This document shows, piece by piece, positions 1 to 11,476 of a DNA stretch of 64,000 nt. The translations under genes were made by a program, and so were the position numbers. The stretch comes from Azorinus chamasolen. Lineage: Eukaryota; Mollusca; Bivalvia; Cardiida; Solecurtidae. The stretch is taken from positions 40,595,243-40,659,242 of the forward strand of contig OY755243.1 in the NCBI GenBank assembly GCA_963576725.1, given 5' to 3'. Each line of letters begins with the position of its first letter. The stretch's first letter is position 1. The notes under the pieces were generated by a model. The model did not search any database and was not told where the DNA came from. It saw only the letters and a list, made by a program, of their open reading frames with translations.

Positions 1-340
1 TGGCCGGGGGTAGGGACTCTTGAAGGCTATTTGGCCGGGGGTAGGGACTCTTGAAGGCTGTTTGACCGGGGTAGGGACTCTAACTGTGAACTCTGATTGT
101 GAACAGATGAAAACTACTGCCCGAGTGTCAAAATACTGTCCAAGTGTCAAACACTACTGTCCAAGTGTCAAACTACTGTTCAAGTGTCAAACGTTCAAGT
201 GTCAAACTACTGTTCAAGTGTCAAACTACTGTCCAAGTGTCAAACGGCATGGATACTGATTTGCTACTGGGCGTCTTAATACGAGTCAAAAGTTGTTCAG
301 CTGTATTAACATCATCGTTGCAGTTCGTCAATATCTGCAT
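1..340 (+). repeat. Two minisatellites in a family C remnant
   Basis: Bases 1-85 hold about three copies of a ~28-base G-rich unit (GGGGTAGGGACTCTTGAAGG). Bases 120-246 hold a ~19-base unit (CAAGTGTCAAACTACTGT). The second unit resembles the family C segment CCAAGTGTCAAACAGC. The bases after it (CATGGATACTGATTTG, then GGGCGTCTTAAT and CGAGTCAAAAG) follow the order of the rest of a C element, so the array appears to have grown inside one. The window begins within the first array. Confidence 0.7.
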
Positions 341-2080
341 CATTTGCGATGATTGAGAGTCAAACACCATCGATTCTGACAAGTTACAAAGGGGGATATC
401 TCTATGAAAACGCGACATTAAAAACAAAAATAACAGCAATAATAATAACAATTAAATAACAATAAAATACTACTACTAATAATTATGATTAAAACAAAAC
501 ATAATTCAGTGTTCCCGTTTACGTCGTAATCATATCTAAATACGCACGGAAAATCGTTGGAACGCAAAATAGTCAAGTATGTTGCGTCCATGGGACGCAA
601 GATCATTGATTGAAATTTTACAGATTTAAATGAATCTACGTAAATTAACAACTGATACTCGGTCTTACATCAATCCGGATCAATAAACAAAGTGAATCTC
701 ACTCCATTTTCTTGACATTTTTCCGAAATTGCAACGCATCTATTAATATCGAGTCGTGGGTTATTCCAGGTACGTAGGAGGGCACCTGCATTGACTGGTT
801 ACGATTTCCACCCTAATGTCAGCATCTAAAATTATGTAATTCTATGAGAACCGTTCTGTCACGTAGTAGTAAAAAGTTGAACACGCCAGGAACTTTAAAA
901 CGTTATGGGTGCAAGATCGTGAGTTGTAAGTAAATGATGTTAGCCCTGAAACCAATAGAATTACCATGTGATGCTTTGTATGCACTGAAAATGAAGTGAA
1001 AACCGCTTTTACGTACCAGCGGATACAGTGATGCTCAGCTCAGCTCACTCAAACGATGCTCATCGTCGTGCACTTCAAATCAAAGCATCAAGAAATACCT
1101 TATTATACAGTGCTTATAATACTTATCTTTTTGATGTTAAATGATACACCTTTACATTTAATGGTGCAAAAAAGCTCCATTACAAAAGCAGAAGTGAAAT
1201 TATCTGGGACTCAGTTGTATTTGCTTGGGACGCAACTTTTGTTGATGCCCTGGGTCCCAGGGACTCGGTAAAATTCAATCCCAATGAGAACACTGATAAT
1301 AATAATAACAATGATGATTATGATAATAATAATAGTACTTTTATTATTAGGTGTGGGTTTATTGCTGAGGAGTTTCAATTAATCGGCTATGCCATAATCG
1401 CAAAACTCGACAATTTTCAGATAGAATGTATACATCTATGACATATCATACATAACATGACCGGTGATTATTGTCACCACAACGTTTGCGTTTAGTGTAA
1501 GGGCTATCCCAGTATGACTTCCGTCGTGGTGCTAATCAGCAAAAATAGATACTGAAAGTAAGTATATTTCTGCCATACGTCTTTCTATGATTTTTGAAAG
1601 TCATGCTCACATGTCTCTAACTGAATAATTCGAAACATACTACTCACTTTCAGCAGCCATGTCTATTGGGCTAGCTACACAACGTAAGTCGTAATTTCTA
1701 ACACATGGCGCGACTGCGGTGGTACCAAAGATTACCAGGCGAGTATATCCGCAAACAGTTGCGTAATACGATTGGACGACAAAGAAAACAAAAGTTATGA
1801 CAATACATCAACTTGTTTTCTTCTGAAAACGCATGAACCGAAAATCGATAACATTTGAACAAACGTGTTTACTCTTCACCCCGTTTTAGTAGTATGGGAT
1901 TTCTATTATTTTCGTGTTTAACTAGACGATCCCTAAATAATGTACTTCCAAAGCAAGAATTTATTATTTTCTGCCACTGGGATCGACGTTTTACGGTGTA
2001 AAAACGATTAAATTACAAGTACGTGCAATTTGGTTGAACAAGTTATGTGGATTTGAAACTTCTGTTTACGGATTATATAT
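341..2080. other. No gene seen; AT-rich DNA
   Basis: The stretch has a short AAT-rich run (1290-1335) and weak family C-like traces near 660-700. I see no coding signal, no intact mobile element and no long tandem array here. Confidence 0.5.
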
Positions 2081-2084
2081 TGTT

Positions 2085-2690
2085 TGGATCAAGATCGGAC
2101 ATCGGTTAACCCGGTGTCTAATCAGGATTCAAAATATCTGCCAACTTGGTCAACAAAGATAGGATGCGCAATGGATCAGAAAATGAACAGCATGATCAAC
2201 ATAGATAGGATGTGCAACGGATCAGATAATGGACAGCATGGTCAACATAGATAGGACATGCAACGGATCAAATAATGTACAGCATGGTCAGCATAGATAG
2301 GACATGCAACGGATCAAATAATGGACAGCATGGTCAGCATATATAGGACATGCAACGGATCAAATAATGGACAGTATGGTCAACATAGATAGGACATGCA
2401 AGGGCTCAGATAATGGACAGCATGGTCAGCATAGATAGGACATGCAACGGATCAGATAATGTACAGCATGGTCAACATAGATAGGATGTGCAACGGATCA
2501 GATGGACAGCATGGTCAGCATAGATAGGACATGCAACGGATCAGATGGACAGCATGGTCAGCATAGATAGGACATGCAACGGATCAGATAATGGACAGCA
2601 TGGTCAGCATAGATAGGACATGCAACGGATCAGATAATGGACAGCATGGTCAACATAGATAGGACATGCAACGGATCAAATAATGGACAG
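2085..2690. repeat. ~46-48-base minisatellite beside a family C core
   Basis: About eleven units read CAGCATGGTCAGCATAGATA, GGACATGCAACGG, ATCAAATAATGGA; some units lack ATAAT. At 2085-2145 lies a degraded C core (GATCAAGATCGGACATCGG, then CCGGTGTCTAATCAGGATTC), so the array starts at or in an old C copy. Confidence 0.85.
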
Positions 2691-2862
2691 CAATCACTCG
2701 CTTTTTACAACATGCTAGGGGTTAAAGGATTCTTGAAAATGTCCGTAGGATGAAACGCCAAAATCTGACGATATACCATTCAGACAGTGGTGCATTGTAC
2801 CTGATCTGTAATTTATTACATGTGTGTAACATTCTCTGTAACGTATGGCTTACTTATACAGT

Positions 2863-3056
2863 TCTAAACCCCTCTCCCACTGTGATAAAACATAATATCT
2901 CCTCAAACATTTGGATCCGGTACAATTTTCACTTTTTCTTATTCGATCAAGCTTTTGAAAGCTACCGACCAGGTGTCAAACAGTTTAAATCCAGATAAGA
3001 CGCCAAGTTATTCCGCGTCTCTTCTGAAAATGCCAGTCAAGTCGCTGATAACAGAT
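2863..3056 (+). mobile_element. Family C element, end replaced by an array
   Basis: The left part reads TAAACCCCTCTCCCACTG, then CTCAAACATTTGGATC, GTGTCAAACAGTTTAAATCC and AAAATGCCAGTCAAGTCGCTG, which is the C order. The normal GGGTTAA right end is missing; the 22-base array starts there. Confidence 0.6.
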
Positions 3057-5330
3057 CAGAGTCAACCCTTCATCAACCCTTTGTCAGCTGAGAGTCAACC
3101 CTTCATCTGCTGAGAGTCAACCCTTCATCTATCTGCTGAGAGTCAACCCTTCATCTGCTGAGAGTCGACCCTTCATGCTGAGAGTCAACCCTTTGTCTGC
3201 CGGGAGTCAATCCTTCATCCGCTGAGAGTCAACCCTTCATCTGTTGAGAGTCAACCCTTCATCAGCTGAGAGTCAAGCTGAGAGTCAACCCTTTGTCTGC
3301 CGGGAGTCAATCCTTCATCTGCTGAGAGTCAACCCTTCATCAGATGAGAGTCAACCCATCATCAGATGAGAGTCAAGCTGAGAGTCAACCCTTTGTCTGC
3401 CGGGAGTCAATCCTTCATCTGCTGAGAGTCAACCCTTCATCAGCTGAGAGTCAACCCTTCATCAGCTGAGCGTCAACCCTTCAGCAGCTGAGCGTCAACC
3501 CTTCATCAGCTGAGAGTCAACCCTTCATCAGCTGAGAGTCAACCCTTCATCAGCTGAGCGTCAACCCTTCATCAGCTGAGAATCAGCTGAGCGTCAACCC
3601 TTCATCAGCTGAGAGTCAACCCTTCATCACCTGAGAGTCAACCCTTCATCAGCTGAGAGTCAACCCTTCATCAGCTGAGAGTCAAGCTGAGAGTCAACCC
3701 TTCATCAGCTGAGAGTCAACCCTTCATCAGATGAGAGTCAACCCTTCATCAGCTGGGAGTCAACCCTTCATCAGCTGAGAGTCAACCCTTCATCTGCTGA
3801 GAGTCAACCCTTCATCTGCTGAGAGTCAACCCTTCATCAGCTGAGAGTCAACCCTTTATCTGCTGAGAGTCAACCCTTTATCTGCTGAGTCAACCCTTTA
3901 TCTGCTGAGAGTCAACCCTTCATCAGCTGAGAGTCAAGCTGAGAGTCAACCCTTCTTCTGCTGAGAGTCAACCCTTCATCTGCTGAGAGTCAACCCTTCA
4001 TCAGCTGAGAGTCAACCCTTTATCTGCTGAGAGTCAACCCTTCATCAGCTGAGAGTCAAGCTGAGAGTCAACCCTTCATCAGCTGAGCGTCAACCCTTCA
4101 TCAGCTGAGAGTCAACCCTTCATCAGCTGAGAGTCAACCCTTTGTCTGCTGAGAGTCAACCCTTCATCAGCTGAGAGTCAACCCTTTGTCTGCTGAGAGT
4201 CAACCCTTTGTCTGCTGAGAGTCAACCCTTCGTCTGCTGAGAGTCAACCCTTTGTCTGCTGAGAGTCAACCCTTTGTCTGCTGAGAGTCAACCCTTTGTC
4301 TGCTGAGAGTCAACCCTTCATCAGCTGAGAGTCAACCCTTTATCTGCTGAGAGTCAACCCTTTGTCTGCTGAGAGTCAACCCTTTGTCTGCTGAGAGTCA
4401 ACCCTTTGTCTGCTGAGAGTCAACCCTTTATCTGCTGAGAGTCAACCCTTTGTCTGCTGAGAGTCAACCCTTCATCAGCTGAGCGTCAACCCTTCATCAG
4501 CTGAGAGTCAACCCTTCATCAGCTGAGAGTCAACCCTTTGTCTGCTGAGAGTCAACCCTTTGTCTGCTGAGAGTCAACCCTTCTTCTGCTGAGAGTCAAC
4601 CCTTTATCTGCTGAGAGTCAACCCTTTATCTGCTGAGAGTCAACCCTTTATCTGCTGATAGTCAACCCTTTGTCTGCTGAGAGTCAACCCTTTGTCTGCT
4701 GAGAGTCAACCCTTTATCTGCTGAGAGTCAACCCTTTGTCTGCTGAGAGTCAACCCTTCATCTGCTGAGAGTCAACCCTTCATCTGCTGAGTCAACCCTT
4801 TATCTGCTGAGAGTCAACCCTTCATCAGCTGAGAGTCAACCCTTTGTCTGCTGAGAGTCAACCCTTCATCAGCTGAGAGTCAACCCTTTGTCTGCTGAGA
4901 GTCAACCCTTCATCAGCTGAGAGTCAACCCTTTGTCAGCTGAGAGTCAACCCTTCATCAGCTGAGAGTCAACCCTTCACCTGCTGAGAGTCAACCCTTCA
5001 TCAGCTGAGAGTCAACCCTTTATCTGCTGAGAGTCAACCCTTCATCTGCTGAGTCAACCCTTCATCTGCTGAGAGTCAACCCTTCATCTGCTGAGTCAAC
5101 CCTTCATCTGCTGAGAGTCAACCCTTCATCTGCTGAGTCAACCCTTCATCTGCTGAGAGTCAACCCTTCATCTGCTGAGAGTCAACCCTTCATCTGCTGA
5201 GAGTCAACCCTTCATCTGCTGAGTCAACCCTTTATCTGCTGAGAGTCAACCCTTTATCTGCTGAGAGTCAATCCTTTATCAGCTGAGAGTCAACCCTTCA
5301 TCAGCTGAGAGTCGACCCTTCATCTGCTGA
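3057..5330. repeat. 22-base minisatellite, ~100 units
   Basis: The unit is GCTGAGAGTCAACCCTTCAT plus CA or CT, repeated over 2.3 kb. Main variants are TTCATCAG, TTTGTCTG, TTTATCTG, GAGCGTC and a short form lacking AGAG. Like variants cluster: TTTGTCTG units dominate 4130-4560 and short units cluster near 5050-5230, a sign of local duplication. The unit resembles the AGTCAAGTCGCTGATA end of the adjoining family C element. Confidence 0.95.
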
Positions 5331-5441
5331 GGTCCACCTTACAGTTTGACACTTTCTCATTATAACAGCTCACAGTTCAAGCGAACACATTTTTCAGCAA
5401 AATAAGAAGTTATCTCTCAATCGGACACCATTTATCAAACA

Positions 5442-5511
5442 TGGACAGACGGACAGACGGACAGACGGACGTACGGACAGACGGACAGACGGACAGACGG
5501 ACGTACGGACA
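5442..5511. repeat. GGACAGAC/GGACGTAC microsatellite
   Basis: Alternating ACGGACAG tetramer-based repeats with two GGACGTAC interruptions. The surrounding bases (5331-5600) show no other feature. Confidence 0.9.
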
Positions 5512-5607
5512 CATAGCATCAATACTTTACTTTAGTCTAATTACTGCTGCGAATCCATAATTGACACACAGGCGACCAGTGTATACCCACACCAGGTGAC
5601 TCCCTCC

Positions 5608-5844
5608 TTAACCCCTTTACTATTTATAACGGCATATGTACATAGAATGGTGGTACTGTTGGAAACTATAGAGTCAAATCTTTTATAACCCTTTCAATCA
5701 TATAAATAAACATAGAACAGGGAAAAGGGATCAGCTCATAAGCAAGCGCAACGGGCCCTGATCAGACGGCTCCAATATGAACTTCTGGTCTGGTTCTCTC
5801 TTTGTTAAGGCGTGAAAAAGGGTTTATATGAGGGATAGTGTTAA
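5608..5844 (+). mobile_element. Family B element, degraded
   Basis: It runs from TTAACCCCTTTAC to GAGGGATAGTGTTAA and keeps the internal landmarks CATAAGCAAGCGCA, CCCTGATCAGACGGCTCC and TTTGTTAAGGCGTG. The AT-rich left part is shortened. Confidence 0.7.
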
Positions 5845-5912
5845 GTGATCCCAAACATCATTCGAAGGTCAATTTATCTTATCCTGATTACAGTTAGGTA
5901 GGGATATAAATG

Positions 5913-6432
5913 CACAGTTAACCGCTCCTAAAGCGACCACCAAAACATGTATAATTATTCGGCTTAAAGCCAGATCGTAGCTTATTGCAAGATGAAAGTA
6001 ATAAAGAAAGCTTCCAAAAGAGTTTTCTGCAGTACTACCGTCAAATATTAATCAACGATCTGTTCTAAATGACATCTACAACGTATTTGAGTGTTCGTAG
6101 TATCGAATTTTTACAGTACATGTACGTATTTGAGTGCTCGTAGTATCAGGTTTTTACTGTATGTATTTGAGTGTTCGCAGTATCGAGTTTTTACTGTGCA
6201 CGCGTATTTGAGTGCTCGTAGTATCGAGTTTTACTGTGCACGCGTATGTGAGTGTTCGTAGTATCGAGTTTTTACTGTACGTATTTGAGTGTTCGTAGTG
6301 CCGAGTTTTTACTGTATGTATTTGAATGTTCGTAGTATCGAGGTTTTACAGTACGTATTTGAGTGTTCGTAGTATCGAGTTTTTACTGTATATCTATTCG
6401 CAATGTGGTCGCTTTACACGGGTGTTACTGTA
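5913..6432. mobile_element. D-type element with an internal minisatellite
   Basis: The left end CAGTTAACC..TAAAGCGACCAC is mirrored at the right by GTGGTCGCTTTACACGGG..TTACTGTA. The right end abuts TA; the left has CA where TA is expected. Between the ends, 6085-6395 holds about eight ~36-44-base units (GTATTTGAGTGTTCGTAGTA, TCGAGTTTTTACTGTA). The TTTTTACTGTA part of the unit resembles the element's own right end. Confidence 0.7.
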
Positions 6433-6509
6433 TAACACGTTTAACTGACAGTAATGAAAATCAGATAAAGCAAAAGACTATATAATGCAGTGTGATGTTG
6501 AAGTAACGC

Positions 6510-6753
6510 TTAACCCTTGCCCTGGTGAATATATGTAAGAAATAATGAAATCATTAATGTCTTAGCTGATTCTTATAAAGGCATATATACACATGAAGTT
6601 TTGGTACTGAAAGAAACTGTAAGGTCAGATACATTATAATACCATAAGCGAACAGAGCAAACACTGGTCAGACGCCTCCTACTGGAGCCGCATTATCTGG
6701 GTATACTCTGTTTGCAAAGGCGTGAACATCGCTTGTATAAAGAACAGTATTAA
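6510..6753 (+). mobile_element. Family B element
   Basis: Bounded by TTAACCCTTGCCC and ..AACAGTATTAA. It has ATGTAAGAAATAATGA near the left, CATAAGCGAACAGAGCA and GGTATACTCTGTTTGC flanking the imperfect central palindrome, and GCGTGAACATCGC near the right end. Confidence 0.75.
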
Positions 6754-7759
6754 ATACATAAAGACATGCTAGAACAAAGAACGTCCATGACTGAAATTAT
6801 CTAACCCATACTCATAAGGTTACAGAAATGACAAATTTCTCAAATATGTTTCTTTGTTCCTTCAGTTTCAAACATGTTTTACATCATTTTTTGAGCTTCA
6901 GAACCAGCCCCATAACCCTTTCGCTGCCATTGTTGCATCTATGGTTATCTATGCAAACGATATGGATCCGAGTTAGACACCAAGTAACTCGCCGTCTCAG
7001 GATCAAAACTCTTTGTTACTTTGGTAAAGAAAAGGAAGAAAATTAAACAACATGCAGCAGACTACAGTATTTGACAACGAGAGAATTAAGTGAATACACA
7101 GTAAACGCTTTGAAAAAATGAATAAAAGACACAGCTTTCCCTCGACGCCATACCTCGTTATCACCAGAATTATTAGGCATTGAACAGTCACATTCTTATA
7201 AACACCAATAAAAATTACCTGTCTCCGCATCCGTTTCTCAGGTAACAGAAACACTTAATAAATAAATGAATCTCCTTGTTCCCCAAAAATGTCCAAAAAT
7301 CGTTACAAGCTCACGATGAATTGTGGGGAGAAAGCAAAACCAATTACAGCTTGGGTTCCACGTGATTACTGAAAAGAGGTGCACCTTTTTATAGTTTTCC
7401 AGGTGTCAGCTACCGAAAATCGATAAAGTTTTAGGAAAATTGTCTCTTGAAGTCGCCAAGCTTCGGAACTGGAGACGAGGAACAAGCGACATTGGCAGCG
7501 ATCGGCACGGCGTTACAATAGGCCAGATAGGCTATCGATCGCCCCCCATCCATAGCAAGTGTCGTCTGCTGAACAGTTATCGTCTGCAACAGCCTCATTA
7601 AATTAACCATATCGTTGTTTTATAACTTATAGTCAAGTCTCCAGGCATCAAACCACTTGGATCCGGATCAGAAATTGAATCAATCAAAAGATGAGAGGGG
7701 GTTCTAATTTCACTCCAAACAGTAGCATTTACAAAGCAAGTTCAATTAAAGCAAAGTAT
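6754..7759. other. No gene seen; a small GC-richer patch
   Basis: Mostly AT-rich single-copy-looking DNA. Bases 7440-7560 are GC-richer, and 7640-7680 carries a family C trace (AGGCATCAAACCACTTGG). No exon with both splice sites could be supported. Confidence 0.45.
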
Positions 7760-7967
7760 TACAATAATAATCCCCTAAACTGGACGATGAGTACAGAAGA
7801 TTTGAGATGTTTGTAGGCAGGTGGCAGCTTAATGCAGAGTGATAGGCATACAGAAACCTCCTCTGGGAGCTTTCTGTACGACTTTCACTCTGCATTAAGC
7901 TGCCGCCTGCCTTAAAAACCGATAATGATACTGATTTAAAATTCCGATTTAGAGAGGGATTATTGTA
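7760..7967. mobile_element. Family D2 element (208 bases)
   Basis: Complete copy between TA dinucleotides with ends TACAATAATAATCCCCTAAAC and AGGGATTATTGTA. The inner palindrome reads GGCAGGTGGCAGCTTAATGC, a centre like CTCCTCTGGGAGCTTTCTG, and GCATTAAGCTGCCGCCTGCC. Confidence 0.8.
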
Positions 7968-8306
7968 TAGCGAAGCTGACAGAAACACTTTTCACCGCTT
8001 CAGTCTTTAGTCCGCTATTTGCCACTTGACTCGCATTGGCAAACTCGGCATTTCATCTGTTTGACACTCGGTCAATAGTTTTTCAAATGCTTGATCGAAT
8101 CAGGCTTAGTCTAAATTGCACCAGCTCTAAACATTAGCACACATTATTTCTTCACAGAGAGGTAAAGCTTAATGCTTTTCGAAAAGTCAACCTAAATGAT
8201 TGTAATACTCGGTGTGATATTTACCAGACGCACGTGATGCGCATTGTCGTGATCGCTGTTGTAAAAAAAGGTTTATATCGAGATGAGGCACGGCTGCATT
8301 TACCCT
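7968..8306 (-). mobile_element. Family C remnant and unassigned DNA
   Basis: Bases 8010-8110 read in the minus C orientation (GACTCGCATTGGCAAAC, CTGTTTGACACTCGGTCAAT, TTTTTCAAATGCTTGATCG). The central palindrome is deleted. The rest of the interval shows nothing recognisable. Confidence 0.5.
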
Positions 8307-8499
8307 TTAACCCATTACTTCATAGGCTATTTTTAGATGCAACCTCTAGAAGAAAAGTTTGAGAATTTTGTAATTTGAAACCATTGTGATAAATAGAACA
8401 TTTGCTCCTATAGGAGCAAATGCTCTATTTATCACAATGGTTTCATAAAATGACTTTTACAGAGTCGTCAAAAGCTGTCAATATGACGGAATGGGTTAA
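8307..8499 (+). mobile_element. Family A element, internally shortened
   Basis: TTAACCCATTACTTCATAGG to GACGGAATGGGTTAA. The central hairpin is kept at about 8378-8447, but the CTTTGAATAAATC part of the left arm is deleted. Its right TTAA is also the left TTAA of the next element. Confidence 0.85.
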
Positions 8500-8630
8500 C
8501 TCATGAGTATTCATGAAAGAAATAATTACATCATGAATATTTACTTACTGATTTTATATCATGGTACATGAACACGGATCTTTTTCTTTTATTTTGGCGG
8601 AAGGTGTAGAATAAGATCTATATAATTCCA
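8496..8630 (+). mobile_element. Family B left half, cut by element F
   Basis: TTAACTCATGAGTATTCATG, AAATAATTACATCATGAATA and GTAGAATAAGATCTATATAA match the left half of B. The match stops at 8630, where element F begins. Confidence 0.7.
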
Positions 8631-9767
8631 AACAAGAGGGCCATGATGGCCCTGATATCGCTCACCAGACAATCAGAGGAGAAGATCTTTAAAGTTTTCA
8701 CTATGTTCTATAGAAAACTGGCCACCCTTGGGGTGGGGCTTCATTTCTTAGCATGACTCGACTGAAATTAGCACACAGTTTGGATTCTGATCCGACGCAT
8801 ACCGGTATGTATCTTCATATGTGGTTTGTACATGAGTTAATTGTAAGATTGATATGCATTAACCCTTTCCTCAATAAAAACGCCTTTCTACGCCTCTGTA
8901 ATAGTCACTTTATGAAACCATTGTCATAAATAGAGCATTTGCTCCATAGGAGTAAATGCTCTATTTATCACAATGGTTTCAAATCTACACAATTCTGAAA
9001 ATTTCCTTTTCTCTAATTAATGCTCCTTATCAGTAGATTTATTCAAAGAGGTAGGATCTGAAAATAGCCTATGAGGGAATGGGTTAAAAACAGTGTGAAC
9101 AAACAGACACTAATTCTGAAGCAGACAACTTTATAGAGTTTTGACCAGGAACTTGACCTTTCCAATGATTGCACAACACAGACTGAGTATCTGGAGTCCT
9201 TCTAGCTAAGGTGAACCTTTATACTGTAAAAGTCTATTTTAAAGTATAACCAACAGGGCAGGGCCAATTTTAACCTCAGAACTATGAAATTAACCAATTT
9301 CATTAAGGTATCATAAGTAAATCTATACACCAACTATCTAAGCTCTGTGACATGTAGTTTTTGACAAGAAGATTTTTAAAGTTTTCCCCATGCCTAACCT
9401 AAGTGAACCCAGCATTCTGCTACTTGTACAGAAAACAGAACAACAGTCAGCTTGAGAAAACTGGCCACCCCTGGAACGGGGCCAATTTTGACCCCAGGGG
9501 CATAATTTATATAACTTTTGTAGAGGACCTGAACATGATGCTATGTGCCAAATATGAAAGTTGAGAACATTACAATTTCAGAGGAGAAGATTTTCAAAGT
9601 TTTCACTATATATTTCTATTGAAAACTTGAAATCCCCGGGGCGGGGCCAATTTTGACTCCAGGGACATAATTTATATAACTTTTGTAGAGGACCTATAGA
9701 TGATGCTATGTGCCAAAGATGAAAGCTAAGAACCCTGTAGATTCAGAGGAGAAGACTTTTAAAGGTT
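8631..9767. mobile_element. Element F, second copy, interrupted and truncated
   Basis: It begins AACAAGAGGGCCATGATGGC and TCGCTCACC, the same end (opposite orientation) that closes the F copy at 37948-40098. It then carries degraded internal units with GGCCACCCCTGGAACGGGGC and TTTTGACCCCAGGGGC. A family A element (8859-9087) interrupts it. The hairpin-bearing far end is lost at 9767, where a half A element starts. Confidence 0.7.
8859..9087 (-). mobile_element. Family A element nested in F
   Basis: TTAACCCTTTCCTCAATAAA to TATGAGGGAATGGGTTAA, full length, with the central hairpin carrying one-arm changes (TTGTCATAA on the left; GGAGTAAATG on the right). Confidence 0.9.
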
Positions 9768-9885
9768 CACAATGGTTTCAGAACTACAAAATTCTAAAAC
9801 TTTCCTTTTCTCTAGTTAATGCTCCTTTTCGGTAGATTTAATCAAAGAGGTTGGATCTAATTTAGCATATGAGGTAATGGGTTAA
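9768..9885 (-). mobile_element. Family A right half
   Basis: It starts abruptly at CACAATGGTTTCAGAACTAC, the outer base of the hairpin's second arm, and continues normally to GAGGTAATGGGTTAA. The other half and the hairpin tip are missing. Confidence 0.85.
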
Positions 9886-9893
9886 ATAGTAGC

Positions 9894-10140
9894 TTAGCCC
9901 TTTCCCTCATAAAAACGACTATTGGCACTTTTATAAACAGAGAAGACCCAGATCAGACAGTTCCCCCGGATCCGTCTGATCAGAGTAGTCTATGTTTGCT
10001 TATGAAATTGCATAGATCTGATTCTACAGTTTCTGGCATGATTATAAATGCCTGTGATCGTGTGCTATTATGAAACTTCAACTAATTAATATCAATGAAG
10101 TCATTATTTCTTACATGAATATTCATTAAGTAAACGGTTA
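9894..10140 (-). mobile_element. Family B element
   Basis: From TTAGCCCTTTCCCTCATA through AGACCCAGATCAGACAG, CCGTCTGATCAGAGTAG and GATCTGATTCTACAG to CATTATTTCTTACATGAATA and CGGTTA. Confidence 0.8.
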
Positions 10141-10217
10141 TTGGTGGATTTGAGCAATTTTTATTTTTATTTTTAAAACGGTTTAAAAAAAATTATAAAG
10201 CCTATAGATTATACTTC

Positions 10218-10471
10218 TAAACCCTTTCCTTCGTATCAACGCTTTCTTATTTTTGCAAACAGAGTAGACCAAGATCAGACCGCTCCTGTAGAAGCCATCT
10301 GATCAGTGTCTGCTCTGTTGGCTTATAAAATTATGATAGATCTGATTTCTACCACTACAGTTTCTACCACTACCAAACTTCCATGAGCATATGCCATTAT
10401 AAAATTCAGCTAATAAATATTCATAATATCATATTATTTCTTACACGAATATTCAACAGGGAGAAGGTTAA
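10218..10471 (-). mobile_element. Family B element
   Basis: TAAACCCTTTCCTTCGTA to CAACAGGGAGAAGGTTAA. The centre reads AGATCAGACCGCTCCTGTAG. A short CTACCACTA tandem duplication sits in the left half (near 10352-10376). Confidence 0.8.
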
Positions 10472-10677
10472 GTGTAAGCATTGTATACAGTTCTATTATT
10501 TCGTGAGGCGGCTCAGTTTTATTTCTTACTTCTCATACGCAAACTGTTCCATTTTATTGCTCTTTAAATCGTTTTCCTCTCCATTCTTGCAGCGAGAGTA
10601 ATCTCCCTCTCGCAGAGGAACCAAATCACAGTGAAACAGCTTCATCAGCTGACCAGTGTGTAAACCATCGACACAGA

Positions 10678-10903
10678 CTAACCATTACCTCACATGCTAT
10701 TTTTAGATACAACCTCTTTGAATAAATCTACCGAAAAGGAGCATTAACTAGAGAAAGGAAACTTTTAGAATTTTGTAGTTTGAAACCATTGTGATAAATA
10801 GAGCATTTGCTCCTGTAGGAGCAAATGCTCTATTCATCACAATGGTTTCACAAAGTGACTTTTACAGAGTTGTCAAAAGTCGCCAATATGAGGGAATGGG
10901 TTA
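10678..10903 (+). mobile_element. Family A element
   Basis: CTAACCATTACCTCACATGC to ATGAGGGAATGGGTTA. The hairpin is intact but for a G at the tip (CTCCTGTAGGAG) and one C in the right arm. Bases 10472-10677 and 10904-11267 show no supported feature. Confidence 0.85.
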
Positions 10904-11267
10904 TGCATGTAAAATATTGTTGTTCCAGTCCTGATCCAGAGCCCAATATTTAACTGATCTAACATTTCAGTACTAAAGATTTATAATCCTTCACCCATTC
11001 AACTTAAACCGAGCATGGATGGCATTGATTTTTCAGATAAGGACAGGCTTATCTAGGAGACAGACGTTTCCTCCTAGATTAGTCACTCTTTCAACAGTTC
11101 CCCCAAGATCGGTGTTATTCTCGAGTTCTTGTCCTCAGTCTGTGTGCCTCACAGCTAAAATCAATCCCCGTAAGATTGTATCCCAGTCATCATATGACAG
11201 ATCGTGTTTATTACCCATGCGTGAAACCCCGGATCGTCAACTCTTTACTTTATAGATATGCAGTTTA

Positions 11268-11476
11268 ATCTTATTGCAAATAGGGTAGATCCAGATCAGG
11301 CAATTCCTGTAGGAGTACTCTGATCAGGGTTGACTCTATTTTCTTAAGAAATACTACAGACATACAGTTTTTGCCATGACCGAAATTCTCTGCGATCACG
11401 TCATTTTAAAAAATAATCTAATTAATTTCAATGATGTCATTTTTTCTTACATGCATATTAATGGATAAAAGAATTA
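11268..11476 (-). mobile_element. Family B element, degraded
   Basis: TTATTGCAAATAGGGTAGAT, CTGATCAGGGTTGACTCTAT, TTTTGCCATGACCGAAA and TTTTTTCTTACATGCATATT occur in B order. Both terminal TTAA motifs have decayed. Confidence 0.65.
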
